A stretch of 64,000 nucleotides of DNA, taken from NCBI GenBank assembly GCA_963281155.1, contig CAUJLY010000004.1, positions 682,001 to 746,000 of the forward strand. Direction: 5' to 3'. A program made the position numbers and the translations under genes. This DNA is from Rhabditophanes sp. KR3021 (lineage: Eukaryota; Nematoda; Chromadorea; Rhabditida; Alloionematidae). Below, one piece after another: positions 28,909-44,258 of this stretch (within the stretch, counting starts at the first letter, position 1; each line of letters starts with the position of its first letter). The notes beneath the pieces were generated by a model. It saw nothing but the letters and a program-made list of their open reading frames with translations, was not told where the DNA came from and ran no database searches.

Positions 28909-29448
28909 ATGTTGTTAAATAGTTTATCCAAGCAAATCCAAAATGGAAACCGAACGATCTCTATTTCATCGTTTCTGTTGAAGAATAAAGCTGGTAAAAC
29001 AAGGGTAAGTGTTTAAGTTATTGTCAGTAACTCATATTTATTGCAGTCAACCCAAGACAAGTCACAATTATTAACATATGAAATGGCTCAGAAACCGCAT
29101 CATATTGGGAGCAGAAAGGCATGGCTTACGTGGCATTCTCACAATTTAGAAGAATTCCGGAAATCTCAAGGAAGTATCGTTGCCCAAGATGAAATCATTC
29201 GTCGCTTTATCCGTGGCTTCTTCCCTCAAAATGTGACGATCGATGGAAACGAAATAGTTATCAAAAGAAGAGGAAACACAGTGGCAGTAGCTGGGTTCTT
29301 CCAATACTCGAGAAGATTAGATATCCGTAAAATCTATTGGATGTTTGGCTTTACTGAAGAGTTTTTATCCATCCTCCTTAAACAGCCAGTAACTTTGGAG
29401 ATTCAATTTGTTGAAAACGAAAAGGAGTTGGCTTATAATTATATTTAG
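28909..29448 (+). CDS. Mitochondrial ribosomal protein S24 (uS3m)
   Basis: Small-subunit mitochondrial ribosomal protein. Exons: 28909-29004 and 29047-29448, giving 165 aa (human MRPS24: 167). The N-terminal about 30 residues are basic, Ser-rich and lack acidic residues, as expected of a mitochondrial presequence. The mature part follows the family pattern: LLTYEMAQKPHHIGSRKAWL (human: VTYEEAHAPHYIAHRKGWL), then FIRGFFP, VIKRRGN and a C-terminal YSRRLDIRKIYWMFGFTEEFLS. The start is 180 bases after the EBAG9 stop, with an AATAAA between them, so the two may be co-transcribed or simply close neighbours. Confidence 0.9.
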
Positions 29449-30317
29449 TAGATTTCAAATACATTTAGTTTGCAGTAAAAACGTTTATTATTTAATAAAA
29501 GAGTCGTAGTTGATTAATAAAACAATCAAAAGTTTATTAAATTAATAAAATAATTGATGCTTGATTAATAAAACAATTGTTAGTTGATTAAGTAAGCTAA
29601 TAATATTACAATAAGAGATGTGTTTTGTGTGTCTACAATTTAAAAACGAGATTTGGCTTTCAAAATAAAATGATTTAATTTGATTCCAACTACATATACT
29701 AATTTTGTTTGATAATATAAAGATTCGCCATCTATGATGGTGTGGATTTGATTTAAATTTCTAACGTAAACAAGTACAGGTGCTGGGAACAGTTGCCTCT
29801 TCTGGGTTAGAGTCCAAAATCAATAAAAAGGAATCAGTTGGAATATAAATATGGTTAGATTAAAGTACATATATTGAATTTTTGTCTCCAAGGATAGAAA
29901 TGTTTCTTGTAAGGCACCACAAAACGACATAAGCAACTGTTAGGCGACACCAAAGCACTTTATTAAAGTGAAGGCATATGACAATTTTAATTTATGATGC
30001 AAAGTATTTAATTAATAAAAGTTTAGTCGCGCTTAATAAAGTGTTTATTATAGATTTTGTTTGTTAATTAAATTGCTTTTGATTGGTTAGTCTAAAAGAG
30101 AAAGATTAAGTTGATTTTATCAAGTTTCAAATGATGTTCGTTCATATAAATAATAAGGAGGTATTTAAACAAACACATACACAATCTGTTCCGATATATT
30201 TATTTATAATAATTACAATAGATAAGACAACGAATATGACAAGCATACAATAGGTAATTAAACATAGACACAAATGATTCTGATTAAAAGACATACAAAT
30301 TCCCAAAAGGAAATAGA
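29449..30317. other. AT-rich intergenic stretch
   Basis: Convergent intergenic region between mRPS24 (+) and kinesin light chain (-). It contains AATAAA-type signals for both strands and a 16-base direct repeat (TGATTAATAAAACAAT at 29511 and 29562) in otherwise simple AT sequence. No gene is visible. Confidence 0.55.
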
Positions 30318-34316
<3,999 letters not shown>

Positions 34317-34365
34317 TTCTCTGGCTTTTAAAGCAATATCAATTAAAAGTGAGATTAGATATCTG

Positions 34366-36347
34366 CAAATAAAGTTGATTAAGAAAAAGTTGGCAGGCGA
34401 GGGTGAAGTAAGTTGAAAATATAACGAAAAAGGCTATAGGGTGTGTTGTAAAGCAAGGCAATGGCCTTAATGATTGTATCTTTTTCTATTTGGTTTGATG
34501 TAACAATATAAAATATATGATGGGTCTGTTGTCATCAAAATGTCTTTGTATACATTTCACTTGCGAAAGGCAAAGAGAATGGGAGTTGGAATGATACAAA
34601 TGGACATGGTTTAATATGTAAAATGTGATAAATATCGAAACCATTTTTAAAGGAGATCGTTTAAAGAAGATGTGAAATGAGTATTTAGATTGTAATTACT
34701 TAATGGTTTCGAAAGGTGTGATGAATCGCTTGTCCAATCGGTTTATGAATGCGTAACAGACAAAACTGACAAGATGAAACCTTGGAGTGCTGATCATTGA
34801 TGTTTATTATAAAAAGGATATAAACAACTTGTAAATCTTGAAATTGATCTCTTTCAAACAACTATCAAATTTGTACCCTTAAATGAACAGATTCGCATTC
34901 AAAATATAAATTAAATGCCTTTCATTTGGATCTTCTAGCATTTATATGTCTATTCATAGTGTATTAAGTATACTCACTCTGCGTTTATAGGATTACTGAG
35001 TTTGAAAATACTTATAGATTGTCAGATACATACTCAAGATCAAGTCAATCTAATTCATATCCTTTAAACAAAGGTCCATCTAAATTATTAGTTCAGAGCA
35101 AAGATAAGTTCTAAATTATTCGGTATGAAGAAAGGGTTATTCAAATTTCTGAAATGAGTACATATAGAATAGACTTGGATATAAATAACAAGCTTTATAG
35201 TTACAATTCAGTATTCCATGCACAACTTATCAATTTACTGTTTGTAATGTAGAGCTACGATAGATTATTTATAATACATACTATTGTAACAGAATGACAG
35301 AAATTGGTTTGGTGAAGTCATTTTGATAGATGAATCCGATTGCATAAACTACACAAGAATATATGTGAATTGATTAGGTTTTATTCCATTAATCAATTTT
35401 TTTTGACTCGAAGGAACAACTACTTGCTAAGATCATCAAGATAGCGGTAACTGAAAATAGTACCGTATTAATTGACTTTTCTTGCATTCACAAGTATTCG
35501 GTGATTTAAGAGATTTCTCAAGCCAAAAAATACTTACGATAATGGTGCAGGTTATTATTAATATTTTAGTTTGTTCTGCAACCAGTGGACTGAATCATTA
35601 AAAAGAATGTCTCTAAGCGCATTCGATTAATCTTTCATATTTTTGCAAGAGACACGTCTATAAAATAGCTTGATAGAATTAATTTGAATTTTTCAACTTA
35701 CTCAAGAGAAGGCAGCTACATTATCGATATTTGGAATTCATATAAAAATTCTTTTACTTCAGTAGCATTTACATCGGCGGGAAACATGTCTCTGGAACAT
35801 TGGCTTACTTTCATTAGCTTATTGCAACCAAAAGAATCAGTTCTATTGAAATGAGGGCACCTCGGAGAGGTTTATCAGAGAGCGGTATTGATAATTTAAG
35901 TCAGAGAATGAAAGCAGAAGGATCTATTGTTACTAAAAATGCCATGAAACTGGTCTCTATCATTTGCAATTATTTCAATGGGTTAGAAGGGTGGAAATGG
36001 CAATCTTATAAAAGCAGCATTTAGTGAAAATGTCTACAATCATCGTGTTCCATCAAATTGAGTTCTTATTTAAATAATTTTGTTTTATAATTAATAAACA
36101 TAAATATGTAATAATATTTTACTTGACGAATCAAATTTAAAACAAACTTTAACCTATCAACTTTACGATGAAAATATTGTGTCAGGTCAATGATAGATTT
36201 ATTTTAAAACATTCAATTGTTGTCTATAATTTGGGCGCCTAAGCATTTTATTATTATCAAGTTACTACAAAAAGAGATAGTAGATTATTATTAAAAAATT
36301 GTTCAGATTAAAGTAGTAAGCATAAAGCATTAAAGTCCATTTGAAGT
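34366..36347. other. Intergenic stretch between kinesin light chain and aquaporin
   Basis: Mostly AT-rich non-coding sequence. Possible 5' UTR exons and promoter elements of kinesin light chain lie near its left end. A short degenerate coding-like patch at about 35790-36030 is listed separately. Nothing else is supported. Confidence 0.5.
35790..36030 (+). pseudogene. Short degenerate coding-like patch
   Basis: Two overlapping open stretches of plausible protein are visible on the plus strand: MSLEHWLTFISLLQPKESVL, and in another frame RAPRRGLSESGIDNLSQRMK followed by GSIVTKNAMKLVS. The base composition is less AT-rich than the flanks. Frames shift and stops occur, so this looks like a fragment of a dead gene. 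I cannot identify the parent. Confidence 0.25.
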
Positions 36348-37327
36348 TTAAGCATTGTGGTCGGCTTTTGTCAAAGGTTCAGTGGCAGGGTCACGGATGG
36401 TAGTTGTTTTGACGATCGTCATGGGAACTTCGGTGTAATGCTCGGTTTCATTGATGTGGCAACCGATGAAGAGATAGTAAATCCAGGCTCCGAAAACTCC
36501 CCCGACGTATTGAGCTAAGATGACGGTCCACCAGTAGTGTCCTCCCGTGAGAGAAAGCGTTTTGGTAGCCGGCGATACAGGCGAAAATTCTCCCCATCAG
36601 TTCACGAGCGGGGTTGATTGAATACCTAGCAACTTAATTAATTATCTATTTATTCTTACTTACCCCAAGTTAAATCCAAAGGCAGTTCCAATCATCACAA
36701 GAGAAAGTCCGATCAAAAGAGGTTGGGCAGATGAGGGGATCTTAGTTCTATTCTCAGTAATGATGATGATGCACAGGATAAGGAAAGCCGATCCAATAAA
36801 GTGATCAAAGGCAGCACCGCAAAGCGACATATGAGGAGCCATTGATGAGGTAAAGAGTCCAATTGTGCTTGTCTTAGAAGCATGTTTAAACGTAGCTTCT
36901 CCGAGCATGGCGATTTTGTCTAAAGAAATGTAATTAATCTAGATTATCTCCTTAACCTACCATAATGAAGCAAATAAGTGCAAGCACTTCCAACAAAACC
37001 TCCAATCATTTGTCCAAGAAAGTAAACAACGAAACTCACAGCCTTCATTTTCCCAAGAGTCAAAAAAGCTAGTGAAACAACTGGATTAAGATGACCTCCT
37101 GAACTTTTGTAGGTTGCGTAAACGGCGAAAACGAGAGCAAGCCCCCATCCGAAGTTGACTTGAAGGAATGTATGTTTGGAGTCATTGGCGAGAACATAAG
37201 AAGCCACGACTGAAGTTCCAACAAAGACCAAAAACCAAGTTCCGAAAAGTTCGGATAAGAAGTTTTTCAAATGTCCATTTGGTAGGGAAAACTTGGTACG
37301 AAGTTTGTCAACAGGAGAAAGAACCAT
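36348..37327 (-). CDS. Aquaporin/aquaglyceroporin with altered NPA motifs (frame broken)
   Basis: MIP-family water/glycerol channel in the membrane. Exons on the minus strand: 36961-37327, 36664-36919 and 36348-36625; about 300 aa if the frame is repaired. Six hydrophobic segments are visible. The first half carries GGHLNPVVSLAF, so the first pore motif is NPV instead of NPA. The second half carries GYSINPARELMGRIF, an intact NPA but NPARE instead of the glyceroporin NPARD. After GRIFACIAGY the frame breaks: the expected continuation (GGHYWWTVILAQYVGGVFGA, then a cytosolic tail ending ADHNA) is in another frame. Two missing bases in the plus-strand T-run at 36560-36563 would account for it. 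Assignment to the glyceroporin side is an inference from the D/E residue and the overall motif spacing. Confidence 0.85.
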
Positions 37328-38687
37328 ACTAAAATTGTAAATGAATGAGTAATGAAACTGAATGAAGTTATTAATTTTATATACTCTATTTATAGCGGAA
37401 ATTAATCCCTGACCACTCATTTTATATTATCATGGAGTATACACCCCTAATAACATCAATTAAAAGAGGCAGGTGGAAAGTAATTGGGGATAATGATAGT
37501 AATAAGTAAAAGATTAGTCTGGGCAATAACTATTAATAACTAAAAATACTAAATTGGTCCAAATAATCTCTCTATATTAAAAACCTTTTAAAGTGAGTTT
37601 CTTTTAAGACCAAAAACTAAATAGAACGACTACCATTTAAAAGGACTATCTATTTAAAAATCTACTACAATGGCTTCAAAAAGGAGTATATATTTTGGTA
37701 TGTGTTGGTTAATGTCGTTTAAAAAAGACAAAAAATATTTGAAAAGACATTATCTCGTTAAAAATAGGAAGAAAGAATTACTATCATTCATAGATCATTT
37801 AGCTTCTGTTATTTTAAGTCTTCTCTTTTTAATGAAAATAAGAAGAAGAGAGATTGGTGGGTATAAATATACATATAATATTTACAAATAAGAGAAATAT
37901 AGAATATATACAGATATTGTTTGTGTGATAAGGTTATTTTAAAATAATGCAAAACAAAGGACCTAAGGGAAGTGAAGGGTGAGATTTTATATTTTAATTT
38001 AATCTTGTTGATGGATTAATTTAACTAAGTATTCACTAGTTGGCGGTAAATATTTGTGTCAAAATAATGGAGAATGAATCATTTATTATTGAGTTTATTA
38101 ATAAATGTGTTTTGAATAGAAGCACTTTTGATTCAAAATTTTGATAATTCAATCAAAATTGTTTGTTTATCACCTGTTGTAGAGGCATGACAATGACACT
38201 ATACTTTGAGTACATTTATGAATTCTTAATGGAACTTTTGATTTCCGTTAATGGGCAAAAGAGCACAATAATAATACATAGTCAATATAACAAATCGTGA
38301 ATTCAAAAAAGGCTCGTCAAGCGACTGACACGTCCTTTCACCTTGCTTTTATCTTTCACTTTATTCCCCCAAAGGTTCTATTAACTAATTGTCAAGGCCA
38401 ACACGCCCGTTAATCTAAACAATACTCGGCAATTTTAATTCAATTGCAGTATTTTTAGAAATACACATGTAAAACATACCAACTAACTACACCAATTCAG
38501 TCAAACAAACTTTACGCATTTATTTTGAAACATACAAAAGTAAATTCAATTAACAAAATGACACAATCAAAAAGACAAACTTGATATATATTTATTTTAA
38601 AAATAGAATATTCGTTGGTTAAGCCTTAATTTAAAATATTGATGGCAATCTATAAAACTGTCAAATAGGAATTTATTGTTCCTGTTA
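37328..38687. other. Intergenic stretch, aquaporin upstream region
   Basis: AT-rich with an acceptor-like TTTTAG immediately before the aquaporin start codon. This suggests a 5' UTR exon upstream; a donor-like GTATAT is near 37384. A lysine-rich frame at 37670-37891 has no motif, splice partner or composition shift, and I do not call it. Poly(A)-type signals for the Kunitz/EGF gene may lie near 38590-38630. Confidence 0.45.
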
Positions 38688-40267
38688 TCAAAATAATAGC
38701 TGGTAGGGTATGGATATGTTGAGAATAGATAATAACACTAAAAAAAGTAGGCATTCGTAATGAAGGAGAGAGGATTTGGAAAATGAATTAGAACCACTGT
38801 TGGGCTTCAACTCATCTCCTGTTTTGGGATCTTTTTCTCCTACTTGGGCTGCGTGACCGGATATACTTGCGTGAGAGGCATTTTGAGTGAGATCTGAGAC
38901 TGGTTCATCCGCTAATTTCATGTCCTTCTTTTCATCTTCTTTGACTACTTTTTTCTTAGCAAATTGTTTCTTCATTTCCTCCACCCATTCTTGTTTTCCT
39001 GACGACACCATGTTCACATTTTTCCCATAATTAGGAGCATCAGTTGATCCCTCGATGTGGTCACAATTTTTTCCTGCATAGTTGTTGATGCAGTCACAGA
39101 AGAAAGTTTTATAACCCCTAGTTGTCCTGCATTTCCCACCATTCAAACAAGGATTAGGTTCGCATGGTTTAATTTCACAATTTATACCAGCTAATTTACT
39201 AGGACAGAAGCAAGTCCTTCTACAATTAAGATGTCATGAAATTAATCTACGCTTAAATGAACTTGCCCAAGTTTTGTCGAATTATCTCTGTCACAGGTAC
39301 CGCCATTTAGGCACGGATTTATCAGGCACGGGTCAAAGTCTATTGCATTTCATTAAAAGGACAGATGGACAACTTACCGCTTTTATCAGTGCAATTTTCT
39401 CCTGTAAATCCATCCATGCATTTGCAGTAAGGAATTGCTTTTTTGGTGTCATAGAGGCAGGAGCCGCCGTTGTGGCAGGGGTTGAGGGTTGTACAGGGGT
39501 TGAGTGTTGAATTGCTTTCAGACCCATTTACAGACCAGACAATTGCCTTTGTTGTTGTTTCGTATGATTGATGGCGTTCTTTTATTTCTTGGACCAAATT
39601 ATCTGAAAAGTATATCAAATAAAATGAAACACTAAATTTACAATCTTCAATGCCAGGCTTTTCGCAAAGTGATATGCAAGTTGCTTCATCTTGGAAAATA
39701 TTGGTGGATGTGCCTTTGCACCCATCGTACCAGAAGTTTTGGCAGGACCTTGTTGTTTTATCATAAACTAAATGAGTCAATCAATTAATAAGGTTACAAA
39801 AAATAAATTACAATATCGTTGCTGCCACCTTCCACCATTACATTCTTCCCTATAATTTTGATCAAATGTTTCCAAACACGACTTGGCCTTGTATTTAGGT
39901 GTTTCCTCACAAAGCCATTGACAAGTCAGCAAATCATCAAATATATTCCTGCTTCTACCCTTGCAATTATCAAAAAAAAACATGCGACATGTTGAAGTTG
40001 CATGATCAAAATCTATTTAAATTTATAAATACCTAAACATAATAAACTCACAATATCGTTGTTCCCACTCCCCTACAAATATCAAACAAACATAAATAAA
40101 CAAACAAACAAAAACTGACCATTCAAACATTGATTCCTATAATTAGTATCAAATTTGTCCCAGCATATTTCTAAATTTAAATAAGGTTTCCTTAATTTTG
40201 AGCAATCAATAGTAGTAATTTTTAAAGCTATTAGGCTAAACAAAAATATGATTCTTGAGATGAGCAT
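38688..40267 (-). CDS. Secreted/anchored Kunitz-Kunitz-EGF protein
   Basis: Seven exons: 40120-40267, 40052-40072 (21 nt), 39812-40012, 39642-39767, 39378-39602, 39267-39339 and 38688-39219, giving 441 aa. The start encodes a signal peptide (MLISRIIFLFSLIALKITT). Two Kunitz-type domains follow, each with all six cysteines (for example CLETFDQNYREEC...RSCQNFWYDGC...TCISLC) but with longer C1-C2 and C2-C3 loops than BPTI. Three EGF-like modules come next (NPCHNGGSCLYD, NPCLNGGTCDRD, NPCLNGGKCRTT). A charged Lys/Glu linker leads to a C-terminal hydrophobic segment of about 25 residues, so it is probably a type I or GPI-anchored surface protein. The intron 39220-39266 uses a GC-AG pair. The gene is tandem to a related Kunitz/EGF gene upstream. 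Confidence 0.85.
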
Positions 40268-41098
40268 ACTTTACATCTCAGATTCATATCTATCAAATAC
40301 ACAATTCTTTTTGGAATTAGACTCAAAACTTTAAAAGGGCTAAAAGAGGTAAAACATATTTTATGGAGCCAATATAATATAATTTGTTTAGACAAAGCGA
40401 CTTATTTATTGAATTGGATAATTTTTAATAAACTTGGAACATATGTTTGTTGTTGTGTATGGAGAAATATTCAAAAGTTATGTTGCCATGTTTATGTAGT
40501 CTATAGTTTGGGTTTAGTTGATTATTATATCATCCACAACCACCACTACATCCCCCAAAATCGCAAACATATCATAAAAGAGGGTTTAAACAGTTGCCTA
40601 ACCAACCAAGATACAAATGTTCTGAGTTTGTTCTAACTTTTGGTTTTGGTTTTGCAAGCCTTGGGGAACTGGTTTGAATAAAAATAGATGACGCTTACAA
40701 CTAAAAAATAAACCTAAAAGTCAAATGAATCAAATATTCACTTTGAAATTTATCATCAACAACATAATATAAACGTAGCATAAAATAAAAGAAGGGTTGT
40801 AGGTTGACTTTCTTATTTTATAATTTGTTCAATAGCTTTTAGGTTTGTTTGATGTTTATGGGTTCTTTTCATAAAGTTAATCATAATTATGGGTATGGAA
40901 GGTTTGTTTTGATGAATAGAATAATATTTAATAGAAGTCTTGTGTCTCTTTCCTAAGATTGGCCTATTCAGTGAGAACTATATAATTAGGACTACACTAA
41001 GAAAGTGCCAATTCTTGACGGCACCAAGGGAGATTTAATAATAACGTAATTGATGTGGAATTATTAAAAGAATAAACTAACTATGGGCTAAAATAATA
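40268..41098. other. Spacer between the two tandem Kunitz/EGF genes
   Basis: AT-rich sequence with no supported exon. A separate signal peptide on the downstream gene and an acceptable stop for the upstream one argue that the two neighbours are distinct genes rather than one long gene. Confidence 0.5.
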
Positions 41099-43280
41099 TT
41101 ATCTAAATTCAATGGCTAAACATCAATTCCATACGTCAAATATAATTCAATACAAAATAATGGCTTTTTACAAAAAGAACATTCGTTGACTTACGAGAAC
41201 GAGCTAAAATATGGCTCTCTTCGCACATTTGGAAGCATGTCTGTAGATTGGAAAAAATATTTCGTGATGTAGCTTTTACTCCATCGTACCAGAACAGGGA
41301 ACATCTTTTGGTGTCATGATCGTAGTAGTAATTTTCACGCCAATTCCCATTTTGGTACTGATTTGTATAGTTTGAGTTGAATTTGTCCAGACAGGAACGT
41401 TTGTCCTCACTGCACGAATACCCGTTTCCGGCAAACCCTAATGGACACTCACATGTAAATGATCCATTTTTGTTTGTACACTGTGCATTTCTGTCACATG
41501 GATAAGGAGCTGCCATGCATTCATCAACATCTTAAACAATTAATTAAAATCAGAATATTTGAAACTTACCTTCACACATAATTCCATCTCCCTTAAATCC
41601 TTTCAAACACGTACACACACCCTGACTACAGCTAGCATTACTGGAACATTTCCCACAATCAGTCGTAGATTTGCCCAATCCAACGAATTCACACTCACTT
41701 TTTCCATCTCCAACGTATCTAAATGGTTATTAATAGTAAACATCAACTACAATCTTACCCCGCTTTACATTTACAAGAATAATCTCCCAACACATTGGTG
41801 CACCAAGCATTATCATGGCATTTATGCTCTCCACTGCGGCACTCATCAACATCATTACAATTATCATAAATATCCTTTTCATATCCATTTTGACATTCAC
41901 AAGTATAGTTGAATTTAGTGTGTTGCTTGCAATAAGAAGTCCGAACATCACATTTGTCACAAGCCACCTGTGGAGCCAATCTTTCTCCACAAACTTTATG
42001 ACACAAAGCCAGCGAATAAAACTTATTGTGATTCAAATTCGATCCACAGCCATAATAATAAAACTGCTTACATTCACCTGCCATTATTAAAGTGTTTATT
42101 GATATTAGTGTATTGAATGTGTTTGATGTATTTTTGATAATTACCTCAAGTTATGTATATTCCATCACAACAATCATACTCAGACCATTGGTAGTATACC
42201 CATAAATGTTGATTAAAATGTCGCGGACATCGTCTCTAAGACATACTAACTGTTCCTCAACTTTATCCATTCAACTATACATCTTCCCGCCAACCTATTT
42301 TATGTGTAAGGATTCTAGATATGAATGTTAGGTGCTATTAATGTTACATCAGTCATTTTCCTTAAAATGTCGCTTATTTATTATTTAGTTTGCAATAAGA
42401 TCTTGCACTCATACTTGGGTTTCTATTAAACTAAAGTGGATCATAGAAAAAGAAAGAAAGCAGGTGGTAGATTGTTGGTAGAACAGTTGTTCGGCGATTC
42501 AGTTAAAAACTCAGTCAGTCTAATTTGGAGCCACTGCCAAGGAAGGCATTTGCAAATGGTGGGAGTGAATGTTTGGAAACATCTATTATTACTGTTTTCT
42601 TCTAGAACAAGATGAGGCAAATGATGATATATGTCTTGTGGATGGAAATCATGGTGAGGTGATGAGTATCGGCAAGTTAAGAGACCTTATATAATTATTG
42701 ACTAAATTAGCAATGCAACAACAACTACTGACTCTGGAAATGCCTCTCATCAAATAGCCTCTTTGATGTTCCCAAAGAAGGATGAAGTGGTTGAGGTGCT
42801 CTTTCTTCTTGAAGGCGGTGAGCATTGCCTTTTATGGGCAAAGAATCAATTGGAAGTGAAGATAAAATCAAACTATCTAATTGATTCTTTGATGTTTTTA
42901 TTTAATAAATTATTTCTGTCTAATAAAAACTTACCAGCATCAGCATCAAAGAAATAATACCACTGGCCTGGTCGGTCATCTGGACAAAAACCAGGATCAT
43001 GGTCAATCAAACAAAGGTCAGGTATAACCAACGGATTATGTTCTTTATATAAACATTGCTTCATGCATTGTTGCTTCGTATTAAACCTATTCCTCGTGCC
43101 TAAACATCCTCCATAGTAAAATTGCTTGCATTCCTCAGTAGCCTTGTCAAAATAATACTTAGTCGAATAGTACTGGCAAGGTCCTTGATCAACACTCTCA
43201 TCACATCTATCAACTGAATCATCCCCCAAACCATTTTTAAAAAGAACACCAAATATTAGAAAAATAACAAACGCATTCAT
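41099..43280 (-). CDS. Secreted Kunitz/EGF protein with a disulfide-deficient third Kunitz domain
   Basis: Exons: 42935-43280, 41759-42077, 41570-41718, 41195-41530 and a tiny last exon at 41099-41115, giving about 388 aa; the last junction is the least certain. The signal peptide is MNAFVIFLIFGVLFKNGLG. Kunitz 1 has the canonical C-x8-C-x15-C-x7-C-x12-C-x3-C spacing, with Gln at the P1 position. Kunitz 2 (CLIDHDPGFC...ECKQFYYYGC...CHKVC) is split by an 857-bp intron. EGF-like modules follow, including a calcium-binding type (DVDECRSGEHKC, DVDECMAAPYPCDRNAQC). Kunitz 3 (CLDKFNSNYTNQY...RCSLFWYDGV...TCFQMC) has lost cysteines 2 and 4. There is no C-terminal membrane segment, so the product is probably soluble. 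Function as a protease inhibitor or matrix protein is not determined. Confidence 0.8.
42440..42900 (+). pseudogene. Coding-like island inside a Kunitz/EGF intron
   Basis: On the plus strand, open stretches read LEPLPRKAFANGGSECLETS (about 42525), then EQDEANDDICLVDGNHGE (about 42605) and finally IASLMFPKKDEVVEVLFLLE continuing to WAKNQLEVKIKSNYLIDS (42750-42890). AT-rich gaps with stops separate them. Composition is clearly less AT-rich than the introns around it. I do not recognise the protein; a decayed or nested gene is inferred. It lies entirely within the intron that splits Kunitz domain 2 of the minus-strand gene. Confidence 0.3.
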
Positions 43281-43479
43281 CTTAACTTTACAAACTTTAA
43301 ATGCCTCCAACTTATCTCTCACCCAAAAATGATGCTTCTTTATTTATTCATGAATTATTTTTATAAATAAATGGCCTTATTTGGGTACAAATCAACTAAT
43401 TCCAATAGAAAGGAGTTTATTTAAAATTGATGAAGTTGAAGGAAATGCATGGATGTCTTAGAAAAGGAAAATTAAATAT

Positions 43480-44258
43480 TTATAGATTGCATGCTTCTAT
43501 TTGATTGAAGGAAGTTATTATTGGAAATAAAGAGAATGTTTCTTCGGACAGGGGGGCGTTGCCTGGACGAGACAGGATTTGGACTTTGAAACCGGCCACA
43601 CGAGCTGCTACACCTTCCTTTTCGGCGTCTGTTAGGAAGAGTATTTGGGTAGGGTCCAGTTTGAGGGCTTTGGATATGTTGAGGTAGGAGGATGATTCCA
43701 TTTTAGGACCGACATTTGTGTCGAAGTAACCGTCAAATAAGTAGGTTATGTCTCCTTGGTCGGAATGAGCGTAAAGCAATTTTTGGGCCTGGACTGATCC
43801 ACTGCTGTAAACGTATAACTTTATGTCGTTTGCTTTTAGAGTTTTCAAGACTGGTACTACATCTGGATACAAATGGCCTTTTACTATTCCTTGTTCATAT
43901 GCTTCCTTCCACATGATCCCTTGGAGCTCCTTCAGAATTGTTATTTTCTTATCTTTTCTAATCCACGTCTTGATATTATTAATTACTTGATTTAATTGTT
44001 CAGTAACAATAATATCAGAATCCAATTTAGCCTGTTCTTCAATCGCAACAAAAAGCCTTCCCTTCAATTCATTGAACTCAGGAAGGTCCCAATTTTGTGT
44101 TAAAAAGTGTTGAACATTATCAGCCGCGTAAGGAAATAAAATATCCTACAAATAAATAAATACCACCCTCCAAAGCCTTTACTCACCTTAACAAAAGAAA
44201 TACTGGTAGTAGTGCCTTCAATATCCGTAACAACTGCCTTTACTTTATGTTTCAACAT
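43480..44258 (-). CDS. Enolase-phosphatase E1 (methionine salvage)
   Basis: Bifunctional HAD-superfamily enzyme of the methionine salvage pathway; it enolises and dephosphorylates 2,3-diketo-5-methylthiopentyl-1-phosphate in the cytosol. Exons: 44187-44258 and 43480-44145, phase 0, giving 245 aa (human ENOPH1: 261). HAD motif I is VVTDIEGTT: the aspartate is present and the second acidic position is Glu, as usual for this family. Motif II is LYVYSSGSVQAQKLL, and motifs III/IV lie in NVGPKMESSSYLNI and ILFLTDAEKEGVAARVAG. No key residue is missing. It is divergently arranged with a small unknown gene 267 bases away, so the two probably share a promoter region. Confidence 0.93.

Noticed and set aside
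29505..29600. Direct repeats of TGATTAATAAAACAAT
   Set aside because: Only two copies in simple AT sequence; no array or element.
37670..37891. Plus-strand Lys/Arg-rich 73-codon frame
   Set aside because: No motif, no splice support and AT-typical codons (Lys, Ile, Leu, Tyr).
38688..43280. One single large Kunitz/EGF gene
   Set aside because: The downstream unit has its own signal peptide right after an ATG (40267), and the upstream unit reaches a stop at 41099, so two tandem genes fit better.
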